Part shown: piece after piece, positions 7,160 through 11,809 of the stretch
Position numbering within the stretch: position 1 is the first letter of the stretch
Layout: the number at the start of each line of letters is the position of its first letter
From: an uncultured Clostridia bacterium
GTDB taxonomy: Bacteria; Bacillota; Clostridia; Christensenellales; Borkfalkiaceae
Length of the DNA stretch: 11,809 nucleotides
Reading direction: 5' to 3'
Assembly: GCA_905235815.1 (NCBI GenBank)
Contig: CAJOMT010000040.1
Coordinates: 1 to 11,809, forward strand
Made by a program: the position numbers and the translations under genes
Notes under the pieces: model-generated
The model's database searches: none
Told to the model about the DNA's origin: nothing
The model's input: only the letters and a program-made list of their open reading frames with translations

Positions 7160-7228
7160 GATATTATTATTTCGGAAAGAATAGTAAGTATAATAGTTAT
7201 AATAGTATATAACGGCTAAAATCTTCAT
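7151..7228 (-). CDS. Tyr-rich leader peptide of tyrS (25 residues)
   Basis: A short frame from ATG at 7228 to TAA at 7153-7151. The peptide begins MKILAVI, then residues 8-16 read YYYNYYTYY (seven Tyr in nine codons, both TAC and TAT), then SFRNNNIIG. Codons 4-6 overlap RNA arm 1 and codons 24-25 plus the stop form RNA arm 2 of the attenuator. It probably serves as a sensor, not a functional protein: ribosomes stalling at Tyr codons when charged tRNA-Tyr is scarce would cover arm 1, free arm 2 for the antiterminator and let tyrS be transcribed; ribosomes reaching the stop would mask arm 2 and allow termination. No ribosome site precedes the ATG, and the promoter predicts transcription starting on its A, so it would be translated as a leaderless mRNA. 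Inferred from sequence only. Confidence 0.8.
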   Translation of the reverse strand: MKILAVIYYYNYYTYYSFRNNNIIG

Positions 7229-7234
7229 AAAAAA

Positions 7235-7263
7235 AGTATAAAATATTTTTGGAAAATTGTCAA
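7235..7263 (-). promoter_or_regulatory. Sigma-A promoter of tyrS
   Basis: Minus strand TTGACA (7263-7258), a 17-base spacer, TATACT (7240-7235). The -35 is perfect and the -10 differs at one base. Six T separate the -10 from the leader-peptide ATG; the first purine, and the position seven bases after the -10, is the A at 7228. Confidence 0.85.
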
Positions 7264-7330
7264 CGAATTTGAGCAAGTTTAAAAATTAAACGTAAAAATA
7301 ATGAAATTTACAAAAAACGATAAAAAATAA

Positions 7331-7359
7331 TTGCAATACGGTTAAAATTATGGTAAAAT
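7331..7359 (+). promoter_or_regulatory. Extended -10 promoter of the rpsB operon
   Basis: TTGCAA (7331-7336), 17-base spacer, TAAAAT (7354-7359), with TGG immediately before the -10 (extended TGn motif). Predicted start near 7365-7366, giving an approximately 100-base leader. It is divergent from the tyrS promoter. The roughly 67 bases between the two -35 boxes are A/T-rich and hold no other feature that I can support. Confidence 0.75.
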
Positions 7360-7365
7360 AAATAG

Positions 7366-7465
7366 GCTATAAAATTCACACTCGCGGCGTATGACCATTC
7401 GTGCCCGTAAAATCTTTCAATGCGGGTTAAGAGGCGTGCGAGGAGGAATAACGGAGGTAAAAAAT
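7366..7465 (+). promoter_or_regulatory. Structured rpsB 5' leader, possible S2 autoregulatory element
   Basis: The leader can fold into an outer stem CTCGC (7381-7385) with GCGAG (7438-7442) enclosing CCCGT (7404-7408) with GCGGG (7422-7426). The outer stem takes in the first bases of an AGGAGG (7441-7446) that stands one step upstream of the real ribosome site GGAGG (7453-7457). rpsB leaders of several bacterial groups are known to be bound by S2 for feedback control. Whether this one is remains an inference from position and pairing. Confidence 0.4.
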
Positions 7466-8293
7466 ATGGCAGTAACTTCAATGAAGCAACTTCTCGAAGC
7501 CGGCGTTCATTTCGGACACCAGACGAGAAGATGGAATCCGAAGATGAAAAAGTACATCTACGGAGAGAGAAACGGTATTCACATTATCGACCTTCAAATA
7601 ACCGTCGATTTAGTGGAAAAGGCTTACGACTTTGTCGTAGAACAAGTTAAACAAGATAAGACCGTATTGTTCGTAGGAACCAAAAAGCAGGCTCAGGAAG
7701 CTATCCAACAAGAGGCTGAGAGATGCGGTATGTACTACGTCAATTCGAGATGGCTCGGCGGTACTCTTACCAACTTCAAGACTATAAGAACCAGAATAGA
7801 CAGACTCAATAAACTCGACAATATGGAAAAGACGGGCGAATTCGACCTTCTTCCCAAGAAAGAAGTTTTGGGCCTTAAAGCGGAAAGGGATAAACTCCTT
7901 TACAATCTCGGCGGAATAAGAGAGATGAAATCTTTGCCGGGAGTTATGTTCGTAGTAGATCCGAGTTGCGAATTAAACGCCGTAAAAGAAGCGAGAAAAC
8001 TCAATATTCCGGTAGTTGCAATTACCGATACCAACTGCGATCCGGACCTCGTAGATTACGTAATACCGGGCAACGACGACGCAATCAGAGCGGTAAAACT
8101 CATAGCGGCTATCATTGCCGACGCAGTTATCGAGGCTAAGCAGGGCGAGGACGCCGTAAGACGTAACGTCGTAGACGACGAACCCATCAACGTAGACGAG
8201 GAAGTCGCCAAAGCCGAAGAAGAAGTTGAGGCTGAGGCTGAGGCTAACGAAGAAGCGCCTGCCGAAGAACCCGCTCAGGAAGATAAAGAATAA
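7466..8293 (+). CDS. rpsB: 30S ribosomal protein S2
   Basis: A 275-residue protein of the small-subunit neck region. The N-terminus MAVTSMKQLLEAGVHFGHQTRRWNPKM is cut here to its diagnostic core: LLEAGVHFGHQ (residues 9-19) and RWNPKM. GTKKQAQ, RWLGGTLTN and PGVMFVVDP follow in the standard order. Start 7466 is fixed by GGAGG eight bases upstream and by the family N-terminus; the frame extends to an ATG at 7391 that lies inside the leader. After about residue 232 comes an acidic Glu/Ala-rich tail, longer than in the shortest homologues, encoded in part by three tandem GAGGCT units (8228-8245). First gene of the operon; tsf follows 15 bases later. Confidence 0.97.
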   Translation: MAVTSMKQLLEAGVHFGHQTRRWNPKMKKYIYGERNGIHIIDLQITVDLVEKAYDFVVEQVKQDKTVLFVGTKKQAQEAIQQEAERCGMYYVNSRWLGGTLTNFKTIRTRIDRLNKLDNMEKTGEFDLLPKKEVLGLKAERDKLLYNLGGIREMKSLPGVMFVVDPSCELNAVKEARKLNIPVVAITDTNCDPDLVDYVIPGNDDAIRAVKLIAAIIADAVIEAKQGEDAVRRNVVDDEPINVDEEVAKAEEEVEAEAEANEEAPAEEPAQEDKE

Positions 8294-8308
8294 TAGGAGG
8301 ACACATCG

Positions 8309-8968
8309 ATGAATTTTACCGCTCAGGACGTTAAGACGCTCAGAGAGAGAACCGGCGCAGGAATGATGGACTGCAAGAATGCGCTCGTAAATTGCGACGG
8401 AGATATGGAAAAGGCTATCGACTTTCTCCGTGAAAAGGGAATAGCCAAAGCCGCTAAAAAGGCGGGCAGAATTGCCGCAGAAGGCATAGTGGACAGTTAT
8501 ATCCACATGGGCGGCAGAGTAGGCGTACTTTTGGAAGTAAACTGCGAAACCGATTTCGTTGCTAACGGAGATATGTTCAGAAGTTTAGTTCACGACATTG
8601 CTCTGCAAATAGCCGCAGCCAATCCGCAATACGTAAGCGCAGACGAAGTTCCGCAAGAAGTTTTGGAAAAGGAAAAGGCGATATTGAGGGCGCAAGCACT
8701 CGAAGAGGGCAAGCCCGAAAAGATTATCGACAAGATGGTAGAGGGCAGAATCAAGACTTTCTATGAAGAAAACTGCTTGCTTTGCCAAAAGTTCGTTAAA
8801 GATTCGTCTAAGACCATAGAACAAGTGGTAATAGAGGCGACCGCTCAAATCGGTGAAAAGATATCCGTCAGAAGATTCGTTCGTTACGAAATGGGCGAAG
8901 GACTTCAAAAGAAAGAAGAAAATCTTGCCGACGAAGTTCAGGCGCAAGTCGACGCAATGAAAAAATAA
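8309..8968 (+). CDS. tsf: Translation elongation factor Ts
   Basis: A 219-residue guanine-nucleotide exchange factor for EF-Tu. The N-terminal UBA-like module carries LRERTGAGMMDCKNAL (residues 11-26), and the core contains ETDFVANGD with the TDFV motif at 81-84, which contacts EF-Tu. The C-terminus EGLQKKEENLADEV is also typical. The protein belongs to the short class (about 200-220 residues) rather than the 280-residue E. coli form, so the second core subdomain is reduced. AGGAGG (8295-8300) lies eight bases before the ATG. It is the second gene of the rpsB-tsf pair and is followed directly by a terminator. Confidence 0.97.
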   Translation: MNFTAQDVKTLRERTGAGMMDCKNALVNCDGDMEKAIDFLREKGIAKAAKKAGRIAAEGIVDSYIHMGGRVGVLLEVNCETDFVANGDMFRSLVHDIALQIAAANPQYVSADEVPQEVLEKEKAILRAQALEEGKPEKIIDKMVEGRIKTFYEENCLLCQKFVKDSSKTIEQVVIEATAQIGEKISVRRFVRYEMGEGLQKKEENLADEVQAQVDAMKK

Positions 8969-8974
8969 TTATTT

Positions 8975-9012
8975 AGCCTTTACAACCATTTCTAATTGTA
9001 AAGGCTTTTTTT
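8975..9012 (+). terminator. Intrinsic terminator between tsf and pyrH
   Basis: AGCCTTTACAA (8975-8985) pairs perfectly with TTGTAAAGGCT (8996-9006), an 11-bp stem with a 10-base loop, followed by a T run to 9012. It begins six bases after the tsf stop. No promoter is evident in the 36 bases before pyrH, so downstream genes probably rely on read-through. Confidence 0.85.
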
Positions 9013-9048
9013 AAAAAGTGCGGCAATAGGTCGATAAAAGGGGATTTT

Positions 9049-9753
9049 ATGAAATCTAAATATAAAAGAGTACTTTTAAAAATCAGCGGCGAAGCGCTCG
9101 CAGGGAGCAAAGGACACGGCTTTGACGTTAACGAACTCAAAGACGTGGCGGAGCAGATAGCTAAGCTTTCCGATCTCGGCGTTGAGGTGGGCATAGTCGT
9201 AGGCGGCGGAAACTTCTGGAGAGGTCGTCAAGGCGATGAAATGGACAGAACGACGGCAGACTATATGGGAATGCTCGCAACCGTCATCAATGCGCTTGCG
9301 GTTTCCGACGCATTGGAGAGAGCCGGCAAAAAGGCAAAGGTTATGACCGAACTCGCAATAACGGGTATCGGCGAACCGTTCAATTATAAGAAAGCCGACG
9401 AATATTTAAAGAGCGGCAATATTTTGGTTTTCGGCGGCGGCACGGGCAAGCCTTATTTTTCAACCGATACGGGCGCATCGCTTAAAGCGGTGGAGATAGG
9501 CGCAGAAGTGTTGATGCTCGCCAAAAATATAGACGGTATTTACGATAGCGATCCGAAACTTAACCCGAATGCGAAAAAATTCGATTCGCTTTCCTATGAC
9601 GAGTACGTTTCGAGAGATTTAAAGGCTATGGATACTTCGGCTGTCATAATGTGCAAGGAAAACGGGTTAAAAGTTCACGTTTTCGGGCTTAAAGGCAAGG
9701 ATTCCATAGTGAAAGCGGCCGTAGACAGCAACGAAGGAACGGTAATATTTTAG
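9049..9753 (+). CDS. pyrH: UMP kinase
   Basis: A 234-residue hexameric kinase of the amino-acid-kinase fold that makes UDP from UMP and ATP in pyrimidine synthesis. Visible motifs are KISGEAL (11-17), GGGNFWRGR (52-60), DRTTADYMGM (66-75) with the UMP-contacting Asp, FGGGTGKPYFSTDT and KNIDGIYDSDP, all in family order. The length is standard. AGGGGA upstream of the ATG is spaced normally. It lies 36 bases after the tsf terminator and 20 bases before frr. Confidence 0.97.
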   Translation: MKSKYKRVLLKISGEALAGSKGHGFDVNELKDVAEQIAKLSDLGVEVGIVVGGGNFWRGRQGDEMDRTTADYMGMLATVINALAVSDALERAGKKAKVMTELAITGIGEPFNYKKADEYLKSGNILVFGGGTGKPYFSTDTGASLKAVEIGAEVLMLAKNIDGIYDSDPKLNPNAKKFDSLSYDEYVSRDLKAMDTSAVIMCKENGLKVHVFGLKGKDSIVKAAVDSNEGTVIF

Positions 9754-9773
9754 CATAAAGTGAGGAAAATTTT

Positions 9774-10349
9774 ATGGCTTTGGACACAGAAAAAGTAGAA
9801 ATGATAGTAATGGAGGCGGAAGAGAAGTTCGAAAAGACCGTAGAGGTATTTAAGAGCGATCTCTTGCAAGTCAGAGCGGGCAGGGCTAATCCGCACGTTT
9901 TAGACAAGATAAAAGTAGATTATTACGGCACGCCGTCGCCCATAAGTCAAGTGGGAAATATATCCGTTCAGGACGGACAATGCCTCGTTATATCCCCGTG
10001 GGATAAATCTCTTTTAAAGGCGGTCGAAAAGGCTATTCAGGTTTCGGATATAGGTATCAACCCGACTAACGACGGAAACGTTGTAAGGCTGGTTTTCCCG
10101 ACGCTTACGGAAGAAAGGAGAAAGGAAATCGTCAAGCAAGTCAAAAAGATGAGCGAAGATTCCAAAATCGCCGTAAGAAACGTCCGCAGAGATTGCCTCG
10201 ATACCCTTAAAAAGATGAATAAAAATAAAGAAATGACCGACGACGAATACGCCGGTTACGAATCCGATATAGAAAAATCGGTAACGAAAGCCGTAGAAGA
10301 AATCGAAAAGGCGACTTCCGATAAGGAAAAGGAACTTTTAACCGTATGA
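9774..10349 (+). CDS. frr: Ribosome recycling factor
   Basis: A 191-residue tRNA-shaped protein that splits post-termination ribosomes together with EF-G. LQVRAGRANPHVLDKI (about residues 30-46) and FPTLTEERRKEIVKQVKK (about 104-121) are the family signatures, and the two long helices of domain I are rich in Lys/Glu as expected. It is a few residues longer than the usual 185. GAGGA lies seven to eight bases before the ATG. Its TGA stop overlaps the uppS ATG by four bases. Confidence 0.97.
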   Translation: MALDTEKVEMIVMEAEEKFEKTVEVFKSDLLQVRAGRANPHVLDKIKVDYYGTPSPISQVGNISVQDGQCLVISPWDKSLLKAVEKAIQVSDIGINPTNDGNVVRLVFPTLTEERRKEIVKQVKKMSEDSKIAVRNVRRDCLDTLKKMNKNKEMTDDEYAGYESDIEKSVTKAVEEIEKATSDKEKELLTV

Positions 10350-11044
10350 CCGAAAAACGAGTTCCGAAACACATCGGAATAATAATGGACGGAAACGGCA
10401 GATGGGCGAAAGAGAGGGGCAAGCCTCGCTCTTTCGGACATAAAAAGGGTGCGGACATCTTGGATTCTGTCGTAGACGCCTGCGCTAAACACGGCGTAAA
10501 TATCGTAAGTCTTTATGCGTTTTCCACCGAAAATTGGTCGAGGCCGCAAGACGAAATAGATACGCTTTTCGATATTCTCAGAAAATTCTTAAAAAAATAC
10601 AGAAAAAAACTCTTGTCGGATAAAAGGCGTTTGACGATATCGGGAGACATATCCAAACTTCCCGATGATTTAAGAACCGAGTGCGAAAAATGCGTCGAGG
10701 CGACGAAAGATTTTACGAACGGTACTTTCAATATTGCGCTCAATTACGGTTCTCGTCAAGAGATAGTTTATGCCGTTAATCGACTTATAGGCAAGGGAAA
10801 GACGGAAATCACGGCGGAAGATATACAGTCGGAACTCTATACTTCCACTCTCCCCGATATCGATCTCGTCATAAGGACGAGCGGCGAACAGAGGTTGAGC
10901 AATTTCTTTTTGTGGCAATGCGCTTATGCCGAACTCTATTTTACCGACACGTACTGGCCGGACTTTAACGAGGAAGAACTCGTAAAGGCGCTCGACTGGT
11001 ATGCAAGCCGTAACAGACGCTACGGCGGAATAGAGAATAAATAA
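10346..11044 (+). CDS. uppS: Undecaprenyl diphosphate synthase (cis-prenyltransferase)
   Basis: A 232-residue enzyme that extends farnesyl diphosphate with isopentenyl diphosphate to make the C55 lipid carrier for peptidoglycan and wall polymers. Residues 12-22 IIMDGNGRWAK hold catalytic Asp15. SFGHKKGAD, LYAFSTENWSRP, the RTSGEQRLSNF segment with the Mg/diphosphate-binding residues, WQCAYAEL and YWPDF follow in family order. Length is slightly under the usual 240-250 with no missing block. It starts on an ATGA overlap with frr and has only a distant AAGGAA, so coupling to frr translation is likely. Confidence 0.96.
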   Translation: MTEKRVPKHIGIIMDGNGRWAKERGKPRSFGHKKGADILDSVVDACAKHGVNIVSLYAFSTENWSRPQDEIDTLFDILRKFLKKYRKKLLSDKRRLTISGDISKLPDDLRTECEKCVEATKDFTNGTFNIALNYGSRQEIVYAVNRLIGKGKTEITAEDIQSELYTSTLPDIDLVIRTSGEQRLSNFFLWQCAYAELYFTDTYWPDFNEEELVKALDWYASRNRRYGGIENK

Positions 11045-11057
11045 ATAGGTGGTAAAT

Positions 11058-11809
11058 ATGCTGAAAAGGTCAATAACCGGTACCGTTATCGTGGTACTGA
11101 TTGCGGGTTTTTTGGCGCTCCGCAGTTTCGTTGATTATAGGCTGTTCGATTTGTTTTTATGGGGAATGGCGATAATCGGCACCATCGAATTACAGCGTGC
11201 GTTCGGCGAAAGGACGGACAAATTCCAAAAAATAATCGCCGTATTATTCAGCGCTCTCATTTTTCCCGTGGCGGTTTTCGCAGCCGATTACGTCTTTGCG
11301 ACCGCTATGTTATTCGTCGCTTTAAACCTTTCGGCGCTCGTGCTAAGCTATAAGACGACGACGGTAAAGAGTACTGTGTACAATATTTTTTCTTGCGTGT
11401 ATCCGAGTGCGTTTTTATTGATGCTTCATTACCTTAACGTCAGCAGTTTGCATTACTCGGACTTAATATTGGCGTTTGCGGTAACGCCGGTAGTGGACAC
11501 TATGGCGTTTTTTGTCGGCTCGCTCGTAAAGGGCAAAAAACTCTGCCCGAATATCAGCCCCAATAAGACGATAAGTGGGGCTATAGGCGGTTTAATAGGC
11601 GGAATTATCACGAGCATTGCGGTATATCTGGTATTCAGATACAGCGCAGGCGAAGTCATTTGGAACGTTTGGGCGGACTTGGCGTTTTATACCTTAATCG
11701 GCGTAATATGCGGCGTAATGGGCGAACTCGGCGACTTGGTCGAGAGCAGAATTAAGCGTGAACTCGGAATTAAGGATATGGGAAATATTCTTCCCGGACA
11801 CGGCGGAGT
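11058..11809 (+). CDS. cdsA: Phosphatidate cytidylyltransferase (CDP-diglyceride synthase), 3' truncated by the window
   Basis: The frame opens at ATG 11058, five bases after AGGTGG (11047-11052), and stays open to the window end (250 complete codons). It makes CDP-diacylglycerol from phosphatidate and CTP in the membrane. Several hydrophobic helices precede SPNKTISGAIGG (the usual SPKKTxEGxxGG region, here with Ser where Glu is common) and GDLVESRIKRELGIKD leads into the PROSITE-type signature S-x-I-K-R-x4-K-D-x-G-x2-L-P-G-H-G-G at the edge; the final DRxD part lies outside. Last visible gene of the operon, 13 bases after uppS; by the common order, dxr would be expected next. Confidence 0.93.
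   Translation, partial: MLKRSITGTVIVVLIAGFLALRSFVDYRLFDLFLWGMAIIGTIELQRAFGERTDKFQKIIAVLFSALIFPVAVFAADYVFATAMLFVALNLSALVLSYKTTTVKSTVYNIFSCVYPSAFLLMLHYLNVSSLHYSDLILAFAVTPVVDTMAFFVGSLVKGKKLCPNISPNKTISGAIGGLIGGIITSIAVYLVFRYSAGEVIWNVWADLAFYTLIGVICGVMGELGDLVESRIKRELGIKDMGNILPGHGG

Noticed and set aside
7036..7263. T-box riboswitch upstream of tyrS
   Set aside because: The leader is short (about 190 bases), and neither the conserved T-box antiterminator sequence nor a Stem I with a specifier loop is visible; the Tyr-codon run and four-arm pairing explain it better.
7277..7291. Inverted repeat GTTTAA-AAA-TTAAAC between the divergent tyrS and rpsB promoters
   Set aside because: Purely A/T-rich apart from the end bases and only 6 bp per arm; expected by chance in such a region. 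It could be part of UP elements but there is no support for an operator.
7391..7465. Longer rpsB start at ATG 7391
   Set aside because: The S2 N-terminus (MAVTSMKQLLEAG) starts at 7466 with a good GGAGG; the upstream frame lies in the structured leader and has no ribosome site.
8228..8245. Tandem GAGGCT triplet repeat in rpsB
   Set aside because: It encodes Glu-Ala units in the acidic S2 tail, a low-complexity coding repeat with no sign of a separate function.
7973..8506. Long antisense frame across rpsB and tsf (177 codons)
   Set aside because: It is a shadow of the two firmly identified plus-strand genes, with no ribosome site and a composition mirroring their codon use.

Overview
The window looks like a chromosomal segment of a low-to-moderate GC member of the Bacillota, most likely a gut-type Clostridia. 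The basis is Gram-positive Shine-Dalgarno sites, a CIRCE heat-shock operator, A/T-rich promoters close to the sigma-A consensus, a lipoprotein signal and the rpsB-tsf-pyrH-frr-uppS-cdsA gene order. I cannot place it more finely from sequence alone.

Layout. (1) 1-1632: the 3' end of a large Asn/Thr/Ser-rich surface protein, followed by one weak and one strong hairpin terminator. (2) 1862-2389: an Hsp20 small heat-shock gene on the minus strand, with a near-consensus promoter, a CIRCE operator at its start site and an extra CIRCE half-site downstream. (3) 2558-4749: a plus-strand pair with a 4-base overlap, an SGNH/SASA-type carbohydrate esterase and a compact GH78-like alpha-L-rhamnosidase. 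Neither has a signal peptide, so they probably act in the cytosol on imported oligosaccharides. (4) 4807-5319: an orphan lipoprotein and a terminator that probably works in both directions. (5) 5341-7263 (minus): tyrS and a downstream four-helix membrane protein. (6) 7331-11809 (plus): the translation/envelope operon rpsB-tsf-pyrH-frr-uppS-cdsA. An internal terminator lies between tsf and pyrH, and cdsA runs off the window edge.

The most interesting element is the tyrS leader (7102-7263, minus strand). A TTGACA-N17-TATACT promoter puts the predicted transcription start on the A of an ATG. That ATG opens a 25-residue peptide with seven Tyr codons within nine consecutive codons. Its stop codon lies inside an RNA arm that can pair either with an upstream copy of the terminator arm or with the terminator's own 5' arm, and an intrinsic terminator follows just before tyrS. 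This is the logic of ribosome-mediated transcription attenuation by tyrosyl-tRNA supply, where a Bacillota tyrS would normally carry a T-box; no T-box motif is visible. The predicted leaderless start of the peptide makes it more unusual still.

The rest is mostly housekeeping. The divergent tyrS and rpsB promoters share one AT-rich intergenic region, so two translation-related units are started back to back: one seemingly tuned by tRNA charging, the other possibly by an rpsB leader structure.
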